The notes: a model not told the origin generated them from the sequence alone. Positions 24,667 to 34,010 are shown, counted from the stretch's first letter. The stretch: 64,000 nucleotides of DNA from Mangrovibacterium diazotrophicum (GCF_003610535.1 NZ_RAPN01000001.1:3459320-3523319); one strand, 5' to 3'. Made by a program: numbers and translations.

Positions 24667-27021
24667 ATGATTCAGAAAACGATTTGCCTGCTGGTGATTC
24701 TGTCAGCAGGGATTACTACGCTTTGGGCGCAACAGTCGCCCGTCGAAAAGCCCACGCGCTTCAGTATTAGTGGGCACATCAAAGATGCCCGAAACGGCGA
24801 GAGCCTGATTGGCGCTACGGTTTTCGTTCAGGAAACCGGCAACGGAACTGCCAGTAACACCTACGGCTTTTATTCCCTCTCCCTTCCAACCGGAAATTAT
24901 ACCCTTGTTTATTCTTTCGTTGGCTACGAGTCTATCCAAAAAGAAATTTACCTGGACTCCAATCGTCAGGAAGAAGTAGAGTTGGAGCCGTCGGCTGAGT
25001 CTTTGGACGAGGTGGTCGTTCAGGCTGAAAAGAAAGACCAAAACCTGAGCCGGGTAGAAATGGGTGTCGAAAAACTTCAGCCCAAGCGAATCAAATCAAT
25101 ACCGGCATTGATGGGTGAGGTGGATGTGATTAAGGCGATCCAGATGTTGCCCGGCGTGCAGTCGACCAGTGAAGGTGGTTCCGGATTTAGCGTCCGTGGT
25201 GGAACGCCCGACCAAAACCTGATCCTGTTGGATGAAGCAACGGTTTACAATGCCTCGCACCTGATGGGTTTTTTCTCGGTTTTCAACAACGATGCCATCA
25301 ACGATCTACGTTTGTACAAAGGTGATGTGCCTGCTCAATATGGGGGGCGATTGTCTTCCCTGCTCGATGTTCGCATGAAAGACGGGAACTCGAAGCAGTT
25401 TGCCGGGACTGGTGGTATTGGAACCATCTCGAGCCGTTTGACTCTGGAAGGGCCGATCAAAAAAGATCAAACGACTTTTTTGGTTGCCGGCCGGAGGACC
25501 TACATGGACTTGTTTCTTCCCTTGGCCAGCGATGAAAATGCCCGCGATAGTAAATTGTATTTTTACGATTTGAACCTCAAGTTCAGTCACCGGATTAATG
25601 AAAATAACCGGCTATTTTTGAGTGGTTATCTGGGGCGTGATATCATGAAAAGCCCCGATTTTCGAATGGGTTTCGGTAACAAAACCTTCACAGTTCGCTG
25701 GAATCACATCTTTAACCAAAAGCTTTTCATGAACCTGACTGGCATTTGGAGCCGCTACGATTATGAACTCGGAACCTCGGAAGATGAACCGGAAAGCTGG
25801 TTGTGGGACTCTGACCTGCAGGATTGGGGGATGAAAGCCGATTTCAGCTATTTCATCAAGCCCGATAACATGCTGTATTTTGGAGTGCAGTCCTATTATC
25901 ACACCTTTAACCCCGGATCCGCCAGGGGAGTTGGCAGCCAGTCGGTGTTTTCCGAGTACACGATCCAGCGGAATTACGCGTTGGAGCATGCAGCATACTT
26001 GTCACATCAGTTCAATGTTGGTGAAAAAGTGGTTGTGAAGTACGGCGTTCGGGCATCGCTTTTTCAAAATATGGGAAAGGCAACGGTGTACAGTTATGAC
26101 GATCAATATGAAGTGAGCGACTCAACCTTTTATAAAAGTGGCGAGATCTATAAAAACTTCTTCGGGCTGGAGCCGCGCCTTGGCATTAACTACCGGATCG
26201 ATGGCGACTGGTCGTTGAAATTCAATTACAACCGTTCGCGCCAATACATACAGCAAGCCTCGAACTCAACAGCTGGCAGTCCGCTGGATGTTTGGTTCCC
26301 GGCAAGTCCGAATATCGCGCCGCAGATTGCCGATCAGTTTGCATTCGGTGTTTTCAGGAACTTCCGGAACGATGTTTTTCAGGCTTCCATCGAGGCTTAC
26401 TACAAGGACATGCAAAACACCATTGACTTCGCTGACCATGCGGATTTGTTGCTGAACAAGTATATGGAAGGTGAGATTCGGACAGGTTCGGCGAAAGCCT
26501 ATGGTTTGGAGTTTTTGGTGAAAAAGACGGAGGGGCGTTTGACAGGTTGGGTAGGATACACCCTTTCCCGAGCCGAGCGCACCATCGCTGAAATTAACGA
26601 CGGCGAAACCTATGTGGCACCTTATGACAAGCCGCATGAGATTAATACAGTTCTTTCGTATGAAATTAGCCCCCGGGTTTCGATGTCGGCCAACTGGCTT
26701 TACGCCTCCGGGCAGCCAGTTACCTTGCCGGTTCAGCGTTACGAAATCAACGGAACGATTATTCCACTTTACACCGAGCGCAATGGAAGTCGCTATGATG
26801 CCTACCACCGCCTCGATGTGTCGTTGACGCTGCAGGGTAAAAAGAATCTGCAACGAAAATGGAAAGGCGAGTGGGTATTCTCTATTTACAACCTTTACAA
26901 CCGGAAGAACACCTGGGCGCTGAATTTCAAACAGGATTCAGAAAATCCGAATGAAACTTACGCCGAGAAAACCTATTTGTTCCCAATTATTCCGTCAGTT
27001 ACTTACAACTTCAAATTTTAG
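24667..27021 (+). CDS. TonB-dependent receptor with carboxypeptidase-like N domain
   Basis: A 784-residue outer-membrane transporter that is not of the SusC type. Signal peptide 1-21; carboxypeptidase-regulatory-like domain (about 31-110, FSISGHIKDARNGESLIGAT); TonB box (SLDEVVVQAE, about 117-126); plug with MLPGVQSTSEGGSGFSVRGG; barrel ending SVTYNFKF. It lies six bases before a DUF4249 lipoprotein gene, a pairing common in Bacteroidota in which the lipoprotein probably caps or assists the receptor. The ligand is unknown. Upstream 200 bases hold no clear promoter motif. Confidence 0.9.
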   Translation: MIQKTICLLVILSAGITTLWAQQSPVEKPTRFSISGHIKDARNGESLIGATVFVQETGNGTASNTYGFYSLSLPTGNYTLVYSFVGYESIQKEIYLDSNRQEEVELEPSAESLDEVVVQAEKKDQNLSRVEMGVEKLQPKRIKSIPALMGEVDVIKAIQMLPGVQSTSEGGSGFSVRGGTPDQNLILLDEATVYNASHLMGFFSVFNNDAINDLRLYKGDVPAQYGGRLSSLLDVRMKDGNSKQFAGTGGIGTISSRLTLEGPIKKDQTTFLVAGRRTYMDLFLPLASDENARDSKLYFYDLNLKFSHRINENNRLFLSGYLGRDIMKSPDFRMGFGNKTFTVRWNHIFNQKLFMNLTGIWSRYDYELGTSEDEPESWLWDSDLQDWGMKADFSYFIKPDNMLYFGVQSYYHTFNPGSARGVGSQSVFSEYTIQRNYALEHAAYLSHQFNVGEKVVVKYGVRASLFQNMGKATVYSYDDQYEVSDSTFYKSGEIYKNFFGLEPRLGINYRIDGDWSLKFNYNRSRQYIQQASNSTAGSPLDVWFPASPNIAPQIADQFAFGVFRNFRNDVFQASIEAYYKDMQNTIDFADHADLLLNKYMEGEIRTGSAKAYGLEFLVKKTEGRLTGWVGYTLSRAERTIAEINDGETYVAPYDKPHEINTVLSYEISPRVSMSANWLYASGQPVTLPVQRYEINGTIIPLYTERNGSRYDAYHRLDVSLTLQGKKNLQRKWKGEWVFSIYNLYNRKNTWALNFKQDSENPNETYAEKTYLFPIIPSVTYNFKF

Positions 27022-27027
27022 CCGACC

Positions 27028-27882
27028 ATGAAAACACGATATCTACTTTTCACTTTAGTAGCCTTTCAATTTCTGTATACCGCCTGTACCGAACGCGTTG
27101 ATATTGATTTGGAAGAAGCCGGCGATCCTTTACTGGTTGTTTTTGCCGAGATTACCGACGAGCCGAAAGCACAAGCCGTATACTTGAGTCGGACAGCGCC
27201 GTATTTTGATAATCAGGAACTGCCGGTTGTGAGCGGAGCGGAAGTTTATTTGAGTGACGGAGAAAAAGAAGTTCAGTTGACTGAAAGTCTGGAAGAGCCC
27301 GGAATGTATTTGACGGAGGATGGGTACGCGGGTATTCCCGGAAAAACATATACGTTGCGCATCGAGAACGTTGATGCCAATGAGGATGGTGTTGTTGAAA
27401 GTTACATTGCAGAATCGGTCATGAACCCGGTTCCTGCAGTTGATAGCGTGAGTGTGACTTACAACGATCGGTGGGAAGGCTGGGAGGTTGAACTTTATGC
27501 CCAAGAGCCAGGCGAAACAGAAGATTTTTACCTTTTCAAAGTTTATAAAAACGGAGAATTGTACACCGACTCGCTACAAAATTATTGGGTGACGGATGAT
27601 AAGTTTTTCAACGGGAACGATATTGAAGGGCCAATTGTACAATATTTTGACGAAGAGAATGATGAAATGGTAGCCGACGGCGATACTGTGATGCTGGAGA
27701 TGGCTGCCATTACCAAAGAATACTACGATTTCATTAATGGTGTTTTGGCTGAAGTGAGCACGAAAGTTCCGATTTTCAGTGGTCCGTCGGCTAACCCGGA
27801 AGGAAACATCAGTAATGGGGCATTGGGCTTCTTTTCGGCACAAGCCATTTCGCGTGGATCGACCATCTACAAGGAAGAATAG
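27028..27882 (+). CDS. DUF4249 outer-membrane lipoprotein
   Basis: A 284-residue lipoprotein (lipobox LYTAC, lipidated Cys20). The mature part starts TERVDIDLEEAGDPLLVVFA, the usual beginning of DUF4249 proteins, and continues as a beta-rich domain (YVSRTAPYFDNQE-like strand, GKTYTLRIENVDANEDG). It is encoded six bases after the TonB receptor and is presumed to be its surface or periplasmic partner, by analogy with SusD, although DUF4249 is unrelated in fold as far as I know. Its stop codon abuts the last base of the convergent comF gene with no spacer and no hairpin between them. Confidence 0.85.
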   Translation: MKTRYLLFTLVAFQFLYTACTERVDIDLEEAGDPLLVVFAEITDEPKAQAVYLSRTAPYFDNQELPVVSGAEVYLSDGEKEVQLTESLEEPGMYLTEDGYAGIPGKTYTLRIENVDANEDGVVESYIAESVMNPVPAVDSVSVTYNDRWEGWEVELYAQEPGETEDFYLFKVYKNGELYTDSLQNYWVTDDKFFNGNDIEGPIVQYFDEENDEMVADGDTVMLEMAAITKEYYDFINGVLAEVSTKVPIFSGPSANPEGNISNGALGFFSAQAISRGSTIYKEE

Positions 27883-28581
27883 TCAGGCAATGGCGAGGGT
27901 GAGGACACTGATCCGTGCATCGCAAGCTGATTTGATGGCCGAGGCGCAGGCTTCGATTGTGGCACCTGTTGTGGCGACATCGTCGACCAGGATGAGGTGT
28001 TTGCCGTTGAATTTTGCCGGATCCCGAGTCTCAAAAATTCCTTCAACATTCTGCCAGCGTTCCCAGCGAGATTTGCGGGTTTGGGTTGAGGTGTGTGAAC
28101 TTCGAATCAGATTGGTGTGATCAATCGGGATGTTGAGTGATTGGGACAGGCCGAGAGCAACGTGGTAGCTCTGATTGTAGCCACGTTTTCGCTCTTTCTT
28201 CGGGTGCAGCGGAACCGGACAAATGAGGTCGGCAGTTCTGATTTGGGGATCCTGTTGCAAACTCGCACCGAAGAGCTTCCCTGTATATTCGCCCAATTCT
28301 TTTTGTCCGCGGTATTTCAACTCGTGTAAGATTTGCTGATAGGGACTGCCTTTTTTGAACTCGAAAAAAGCGCAGGCCCGTTCAACCGAAACCCGTCCGT
28401 AGAATAGTTGTTCCATCGGGTTGTCGGTGGTTTTCGCGTGATTTGTCCGGGGCATGTGCAACAGGCATTTCAGGCACAGATACTGTTCGCTTTGAATAAG
28501 CTTTTGCTGACAAACCACGCAACTACGAGGGAAAATGAGTTCGAGGAATTGGTTCAGACTTTCTTTGATCAGATAGGCCAT
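27883..28581 (-). CDS. ComF family phosphoribosyltransferase-like protein
   Basis: A 232-residue cytoplasmic protein. Four N-terminal cysteines (CVVC at 21-24, CLKC at 36-39) form the zinc finger of the DUF5679/ComF type, and the PRPP-binding motif LILVDDVATTGATI is at about 197-210. The intermediate signature PVPLHPKKERKRGYNQS is classic ComFC. In competent bacteria ComFC supports uptake and integration of single-stranded DNA; most Bacteroidota carry the gene even where competence is not known. Its start at 28581 faces a 567-base gene-free region. Confidence 0.9.
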   Translation of the reverse strand: MAYLIKESLNQFLELIFPRSCVVCQQKLIQSEQYLCLKCLLHMPRTNHAKTTDNPMEQLFYGRVSVERACAFFEFKKGSPYQQILHELKYRGQKELGEYTGKLFGASLQQDPQIRTADLICPVPLHPKKERKRGYNQSYHVALGLSQSLNIPIDHTNLIRSSHTSTQTRKSRWERWQNVEGIFETRDPAKFNGKHLILVDDVATTGATIEACASAIKSACDARISVLTLAIA

Positions 28582-28964
28582 TTTAATTTTATTCTAACAA
28601 AAAGTTACGAAAAAATAGTTTTGTAACCGCTGCTATTCGTACGTTTCAGGGAATCAGGCTAAAAGTGCTGTTTTTGAGCATATTAGTTTTGTAATAATAG
28701 CTTTACGTTTTGTTAAAACTGAGGTAATATTCGACTATTGTGATTTAACAAATGGTTGATAGTCTGATAATTTAATCGTAAACGGATGGTTGGTCAATGT
28801 TCGTAGTTTTAAATCGTCAACAAGATGGTAAATCAGTTTTTACATGTTTTACGAGTTTCTTGTTTTATCACACTTGTTGAACACCGATGAACAGCCTGCA
28901 TTTTTTTAAGCAGCAGTTCGTCAAAAATTACCTCCCTTTCCCTTTATTTTAAACTTATTCCCGG

Positions 28965-28997
28965 AAGGTTGCTTTTCCCGGCAACCTTTTTGTTTTT
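28965..28997 (+). terminator. Terminator in the comF-ileS gap
   Basis: AAGGTTGC pairs with GCAACCTT across an eight-base loop, followed by TTTTTGTTTTT. It lies 150 bases before ileS and has no annotated + strand gene ahead of it. Confidence 0.75.
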
Positions 28998-29104
28998 CCC
29001 AACTCAACCTTGTTTCGAAAGGATGGCCTGATCGTAGCTTGAATATCCGCATGTTAAATGCTGGTTACACATGGGGATTCCGGCTTCGGTACTCAAATTT
29101 TTCC

Positions 29105-29112
29105 TATATTTG
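29105..29112 (+). promoter_or_regulatory. Candidate -7 element (TATATTTG) for ileS
   Basis: TATATTTG matches TAnnTTTG and lies 36 bases upstream of the ileS start, a normal leader length. The -33 region is not clear. Confidence 0.6.
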
Positions 29113-29148
29113 TGGAATTTTTAAAAAATAGGTCAAAATAGGATTCTA

Positions 29149-32100
29149 ATGAGCGATAAATTCCGCGAATACAAGCAATTAGATCTCTCTCAAATCAATA
29201 AGGACGTACTGAAGAGATGGGAAGAAGATGATACCTTTCATAAAAGTATTTCAACCCGGGAAGGAAACCCGACTTTTGTTTTTTATGAAGGTCCGCCATC
29301 TGCAAACGGAATGCCGGGGATTCACCACGTGATGGCCCGCGCCATTAAGGATACATTTTGCCGCTACAAAACCATGAAAGGTTTTCGTGTTCACCGCAAA
29401 GCCGGTTGGGACACGCATGGTTTGCCTGTTGAGCTGAGCGTTGAAAAGTCGCTTGGCATCACCAAAGAAGATATTGGTACAAAAATTACCGTTGAAGAAT
29501 ATAACGCAGCCTGCCGCCGCGAGGTGATGAAATACACCCGCGAGTGGGAACAGCTGACTCGCCAGATGGGCTATTGGGTGAATATGGACGATCCGTATAT
29601 CACCTACGATAACCGTTACATTGAGTCGGTTTGGTGGTTGCTGAAACAGTTGTTTGACAAAGGTTTGTTGTACAAAGGTTACACTATTCAACCATACTCA
29701 CCTGCTGCCGGAACCGGCTTGAGCTCGCACGAGTTGAACCAGCCGGGTTGTTACCGCGATGTGAAAGACACTACTGCAGTGGCGCAGTTCTCAGTGATTC
29801 GCGACGAAAAATCAGAGTTTTTGTATGAAGGTGTTGAGTCGCCATTGTACTTTATAGCCTGGACGACTACGCCATGGACTTTGCCATCGAACACAGCACT
29901 TTGCGTTGGACCGAAAATCACCTACGTAAAAGTGAAGTCATTCAATCCGTATACCGGAGAACCAATGACGGTGATCCTGGCTCGTGACTTGTTGTACAGT
30001 CATTTCGATCCCAAAAATACTGAACTCAATTTTGATGATTATAAACCGGGAGACAAGAAGATTCCTTACGAAGTTTTGGAAGAGTACTCGGGTGAGCAAT
30101 TAGCAGGTGTAGCTTACGAACAGCTGATCGATTGGGTGAAGCCAAACGGTAACGCCTTCCGCGTGATTACCGGCGACTTTGTAACTACTGAAGATGGTAC
30201 AGGTATCGTGCACATTGCGCCTACTTTTGGTGCCGACGATGATCGCGTAGCCAAGCAAAGTGGCATTGTCCCTCTTTTGGTCGTTGACAAGGACGGAAAA
30301 AACCAACCGCTGGTTGATAAGACAGGACGTTTCTTCCTCATTGAAAAAATGGATGAGGCTTTTGTAGCGAGTAACGTCAACACTGCCAGTTATGCTGAGT
30401 TTAGTGGCCGTTTTGTAAAAAATGCCTACGATGATAGCCTCACTGACGATGACAACACCGTTGATGTGGACATCGCTGTGATGCTGAAGAAGGATAGCAA
30501 AGTGTTCAAAGTTGAGAAGCATGTACACAGCTACCCTCACTGTTGGCGTACCGATAAGCCGGTATTGTACTATCCGTTGGATAGCTGGTTTATTCGCACT
30601 ACAGCTGTTAAAGATAAGTTGATTGCGTTGAACAACACCATCAACTGGAAACCGCAATCGACTGGTACCGGCCGTTTTGGTAACTGGTTGGAAAACCTGG
30701 TCGACTGGAACCTGAGCCGCTCGCGTTTCTGGGGAACACCGCTTCCAATCTGGCGTACAGAAGACGGTTCGCAAACCAAGTGTTTTGGTTCTGTTGAGGA
30801 TCTGTTTGCCGAAATTGAAAAAGCAGTGGCTGCCGGTGTGATGGAGAAAAATCCGTATGCAGGTTTTGAGCCCGGCAAATACGAACCGACCAATTACGAT
30901 AAAATTGACCTGCACCGTCCGTATGTGGACGACATTGTGCTGGTTGCCGAGAATGGCGAAAAGATGTTCCGCGAGCCCGACCTGATTGACGTTTGGTTCG
31001 ACTCGGGTGCGATGCCTTACGCGCAAAACCACTACCCCTTCGAGAACAAAGAAAAATACCAGCCGGCAGAAGGACGTGGGGTGTTCCCTGCCGACTTTAT
31101 TGCCGAAGGTGTGGATCAAACTCGTGGTTGGTTCTTCACGCTGCATGCCATTGCAACGATGATCGACGAGTCGGTTGCGTTCCGCAACATCATCTCAAAC
31201 GGTCTGGTGCTCGACAAAAACGGTAACAAAATGTCGAAGCGTTTAGGTAACGCAGTCGATCCGTTCGAAACCATCGAACAATACGGTTCCGATCCGCTAC
31301 GCTGGTACATGCTGACGAATTCGGCACCTTGGGACAACCTGAAATTTGATGTGGGCGGAGTTGACGAAGTTCGTCGTAAATTCTTCGGTACATTATATAA
31401 TACATACAACTTCTTCGCGCTTTACGCCAATATTGATGGCTTCAGCTTTAAAGAAGAAGAGATTGCATTGGCAGAACGCCCGGAATTGGATCGTTGGATT
31501 ATTTCCCTGCTGAACTCGCTGATTAAAGAAGTGGGCGAAAGTTTGGAAACTTACGAGCCAACACGTGCCGGTCGTGCGATTTCTGAATTTGTAAACGAGA
31601 ACCTGAGTAACTGGTTTGTGCGCTTGAGCCGCAAACGTTACTGGGGTGGCGAGTACGATAAAGACAAGATTTCGGCTTATCAAACGTTATACACCTGTTT
31701 GGTAACTGTGGCTAAATTATCTGCACCATTGGCACCATTCTATTCCGATCAGTTGTACACTGATTTGAATAAACTGACTGGTTTGGAAACGGATCAAAGT
31801 GTGCATTTAGCTGAATTCCCAATGGCTGACGAAGCCAGGATTGATAAGGACCTGGAGCAAAAAATGGATATTGCGCAACGTGCTTCGTCCATGATTTTGG
31901 GTCTGCGTCGCAAGGAAAAGCTGAAAGTGCGTCAGCCACTGGCAAAGATTATGGTTCCGGTGTTGAACGCTCACTTTAAAGAGCAGTTTGAAGCGGTTGA
32001 GAATATCGTTCTTTCCGAAGTAAACGTGAAAGAAGTGGAATACCTGACCGATACTGCCGGTATTATTAAAAAGAAAATCAAGCCAAACTTCAAGACCCTC

Positions 32101-32601
32101 GGGCCGAAGTATGGTAAGATTATGAAGCAAATTGCCGGATCGGTAGCGCAGTTCACGCAGTCTGATATTTCGGAACTGGAGAAAAGCGGCAGCTTCAAAT
32201 TGACAGTTGCGGATCAGGAAGTGGAATTGACACCGGCAGATGTTGAAATCACAACGGAAGATATTCCGGGATGGCTGGTTTCAACAGAGGGTGAATTAAC
32301 AATTGCGCTCGATATTAATATTAGCGAAGAATTGAAACAAGAGGGTATTGCCCGCGAGTTTATCAATAAGATTCAAAATATCCGCAAGGAGAGCAATTTT
32401 GAAGTAACTGACCGGATCTCGCTGAAAATTGTTAAACATGATTTTTACAATGCGGCGGTTGAAAGCTTCAAGGATTATATCAGCAGTCAAACCTTGTCGG
32501 CTGATTTAACATTGGTTGATTCGTTGGAAAACGGACAGGGTCAAACTGTTGAGATTGATCAGGACGTTGAGGCCTGCATTTTTGTTGAAAAAAAGAGATA
32601 A
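29149..32601 (+). CDS. ileS: Isoleucyl-tRNA synthetase
   Basis: A 1,150-residue class I aminoacyl-tRNA synthetase that charges tRNA-Ile. Seen: the HIGH-equivalent region in PPSANGMPGIHHVMARAIKD (about 49-68), GWDTHGLPVE, the editing domain (WTTTPWTLPSNTALCVG), the KMSKR motif at 694-698 (NKMSKRLGN) and SEFVNENLSNWFVRLSRKR. The length and the eukaryote-like signature put it with the long IleS forms rather than the 930-residue E. coli type. The C-terminal extension lacks a Cys4 zinc finger. Long IleS forms are often less sensitive to mupirocin, but this cannot be concluded from sequence here. Confidence 0.97.
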   Translation: MSDKFREYKQLDLSQINKDVLKRWEEDDTFHKSISTREGNPTFVFYEGPPSANGMPGIHHVMARAIKDTFCRYKTMKGFRVHRKAGWDTHGLPVELSVEKSLGITKEDIGTKITVEEYNAACRREVMKYTREWEQLTRQMGYWVNMDDPYITYDNRYIESVWWLLKQLFDKGLLYKGYTIQPYSPAAGTGLSSHELNQPGCYRDVKDTTAVAQFSVIRDEKSEFLYEGVESPLYFIAWTTTPWTLPSNTALCVGPKITYVKVKSFNPYTGEPMTVILARDLLYSHFDPKNTELNFDDYKPGDKKIPYEVLEEYSGEQLAGVAYEQLIDWVKPNGNAFRVITGDFVTTEDGTGIVHIAPTFGADDDRVAKQSGIVPLLVVDKDGKNQPLVDKTGRFFLIEKMDEAFVASNVNTASYAEFSGRFVKNAYDDSLTDDDNTVDVDIAVMLKKDSKVFKVEKHVHSYPHCWRTDKPVLYYPLDSWFIRTTAVKDKLIALNNTINWKPQSTGTGRFGNWLENLVDWNLSRSRFWGTPLPIWRTEDGSQTKCFGSVEDLFAEIEKAVAAGVMEKNPYAGFEPGKYEPTNYDKIDLHRPYVDDIVLVAENGEKMFREPDLIDVWFDSGAMPYAQNHYPFENKEKYQPAEGRGVFPADFIAEGVDQTRGWFFTLHAIATMIDESVAFRNIISNGLVLDKNGNKMSKRLGNAVDPFETIEQYGSDPLRWYMLTNSAPWDNLKFDVGGVDEVRRKFFGTLYNTYNFFALYANIDGFSFKEEEIALAERPELDRWIISLLNSLIKEVGESLETYEPTRAGRAISEFVNENLSNWFVRLSRKRYWGGEYDKDKISAYQTLYTCLVTVAKLSAPLAPFYSDQLYTDLNKLTGLETDQSVHLAEFPMADEARIDKDLEQKMDIAQRASSMILGLRRKEKLKVRQPLAKIMVPVLNAHFKEQFEAVENIVLSEVNVKEVEYLTDTAGIIKKKIKPNFKTLGPKYGKIMKQIAGSVAQFTQSDISELEKSGSFKLTVADQEVELTPADVEITTEDIPGWLVSTEGELTIALDINISEELKQEGIAREFINKIQNIRKESNFEVTDRISLKIVKHDFYNAAVESFKDYISSQTLSADLTLVDSLENGQGQTVEIDQDVEACIFVEKKR

Positions 32602-32718
32602 TTCGGCGGTTTAGCGCGCGCGCGATTCAGCCGGATATCAAATATATTTTATAATTTAGAAACCGAATGAGAGCGAAAGATCATTCGGTATGGAACTAAC
32701 GAACTAAAATTTATTGGT

Positions 32719-33096
32719 ATGGCTGAAAAGACCAGATATTCGGACGCTGAGTTGCAGGAGTTTAAGGAGCTCATTCTAGGTAAACTTGCCAAAGCGCAAA
32801 AGGACTATGAGCTTTATAAGAACTCCATCACACACAGCGATGGGAATGATACCCAGGATACTTCTCCTACATTTAAAGTGTTGGAAGAAGGGGCCGCAAC
32901 TTTGTCAAAAGAAGAGGCCGGAAAGCTGGCTGCACGCCAACTGAAATTTATCCAGCATTTACAGGCAGCGCTAATCCGTATTGAAAACAAAACGTACGGT
33001 ATTTGCCGGGAAACCGGAAAACTGATCGCCAAAGAGCGATTACGCGCGGTACCTCATGCAACATTGAGTATCGACGCCAAGAATAAACAAAAGTAA
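32719..33096 (+). CDS. TraR/DksA-like protein with degenerate zinc finger
   Basis: A 125-residue protein with an N-terminal coiled coil (about 8-90, SDAELQEFKELILGKLAKAQ) and a C-terminal DksA-type finger region YGICRETGKLIAKERL. Only one of the four zinc-binding cysteines (Cys96) is left, so zinc is probably not bound. Family members bind the RNA polymerase secondary channel and change initiation with ppGpp; a similar role is inferred. It is followed by a very strong terminator and then lspA. The ileS-dksA-lspA order is common in Bacteroidota to my knowledge. Confidence 0.88.
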   Translation: MAEKTRYSDAELQEFKELILGKLAKAQKDYELYKNSITHSDGNDTQDTSPTFKVLEEGAATLSKEEAGKLAARQLKFIQHLQAALIRIENKTYGICRETGKLIAKERLRAVPHATLSIDAKNKQK

Positions 33097-33115
33097 AAAG
33101 CGAATTGCATGATAT

Positions 33116-33148
33116 GATTGGAAGATACTCTCTTCCAATCTTTTTTTT
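33116..33148 (+). terminator. Perfect terminator between the DksA-like gene and lspA
   Basis: GATTGGAAGA and TCTTCCAATC form a perfect 10-bp stem with a five-base loop, followed by eight T. It ends only 14 bases before the lspA start codon, leaving no room for a normal promoter after it, which suggests read-through control. Confidence 0.9.
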
Positions 33149-33162
33149 GAATACGAGTAATT

Positions 33163-33810
33163 ATGTCGAAACTACAAAAGTCTGTTCTTATCATTGTTGC
33201 AGTGCTTGTGATTGATCAAGCGCTGAAGTTTTGGATTAAGACCAACATGTTTCTGGGAGAGGAATTTTCGGTTATCGGGAATTGGTTTTTGATCCATTTT
33301 GTTGAGAACAACGGAATGGCCTTCGGTTTTGAGTTTGCAGGAGACTACGGAAAAATATTTCTGAGTTTGTTCCGGATTGTTGCCGTGGTAGGAATTGCCT
33401 GGTATATGTTGAAACTGGTGAAACGGGACGACATTCCCATGGGCTTTATTGCCTGCGTGGCATTGATATTTGCCGGGGCTGTTGGTAATATTATCGACAG
33501 TGCTTTCTACGGAATTATTTTCAATGATAGTTACGGGCGTGTGGCAGAGCTTTTCCCTGAAGGCGGAGGCTATGCTTCGTTTTTGCACGGCAGAGTAGTG
33601 GATATGTTCTACTTCCCGCTGTTGTCGGGACACTACCCATCCTGGATTCCGATACTTGGAGGTCAGGAATTTTTGTTCTTCCGCCCGGTCTTCAACGTAG
33701 CCGATTCAGCAATTACAGTTGGGATCTTCAGTGTGATTATTTTCTATTGGAGATTATTCAGCCGTTTAGACCAGGATAAAAAAGGAAAAGAGGAGCAGGA
33801 AGCTGCCTGA
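33163..33810 (+). CDS. lspA: Lipoprotein signal peptidase (signal peptidase II)
   Basis: A 215-residue inner-membrane aspartyl protease that removes signal peptides from lipoproteins after lipidation. Catalytic Asp112 lies in GNIIDSAFYG and Asp147 in GRVVDMFYFP; the conserved NNGMAFGF (about 49-56) is also present. Four membrane segments are visible. It is longer than E. coli LspA (about 165 residues) because of an insertion between the two catalytic Asp residues (about 118-143) and a charged tail (KKGKEEQEAA), both frequent in Bacteroidota. The window encodes more than ten lipoproteins that would be its substrates. Confidence 0.95.
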   Translation: MSKLQKSVLIIVAVLVIDQALKFWIKTNMFLGEEFSVIGNWFLIHFVENNGMAFGFEFAGDYGKIFLSLFRIVAVVGIAWYMLKLVKRDDIPMGFIACVALIFAGAVGNIIDSAFYGIIFNDSYGRVAELFPEGGGYASFLHGRVVDMFYFPLLSGHYPSWIPILGGQEFLFFRPVFNVADSAITVGIFSVIIFYWRLFSRLDQDKKGKEEQEAA

Positions 33811-33938
33811 ATAAACAGAAAAGCTTGATTTTCGACAGGTTCGAATTTTCAGTTTTTGTTTGTGTATTTAGTCTGAATATCGTAAACTTGCAATCCGAAA
33901 AAAAGGGGTGATTCCGAATGCAAATTGAACTAATTTGC

Positions 33939-34010
33939 GGCTATCCCCGATGCTTCGGTGCAATTGGTTAGAACACCTGACTCATAATCAGGGAAGAAAA
34001 GTTCGAAAGA
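33939..34010 (+). pseudogene. Degenerate tRNA relic
   Basis: Bases 33964-33994 match the D-loop to anticodon arm of the intact tRNA at 34033 in 30 of 31 positions, including the anticodon loop CTCATAA. The acceptor stem has no 3' partner, the 5' side carries extra bases and the T arm (GTTCGAAAGA) no longer pairs. It is therefore a dead copy lying 84 bases upstream of the functional gene. Confidence 0.7.

Larger units (their letters stand above)
28582..29148. other. Gene-free structured intergenic region (567 bp)
   Basis: No plausible protein-coding frame. It is AT-rich and holds two + strand TAGTTTTG elements (28616-28623 and 28684-28691), a hairpin near 28888-28920 (CTGC and GCAG arms around a T-rich loop), a strong terminator at 28965-28997 and then the ileS -7 element at 29105. 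Together these outline a possible + strand non-coding transcript of roughly 270-370 bases that ends before the ileS promoter. Confidence 0.45.

Noticed and set aside
30100-31146. A 348-codon open frame antisense to ileS
   Set aside because: It lies wholly inside a certain ileS gene, has a Cys/His/Val-rich shadow composition and no recognisable domain.
29149-32601. Calling ileS a mupirocin-resistance determinant
   Set aside because: Length and eukaryote-like motifs alone do not prove resistance, and it is probably the only ileS of the organism.
33939-34010. Second functional tRNA gene
   Set aside because: Acceptor and T stems cannot form, so only a relic is supported.
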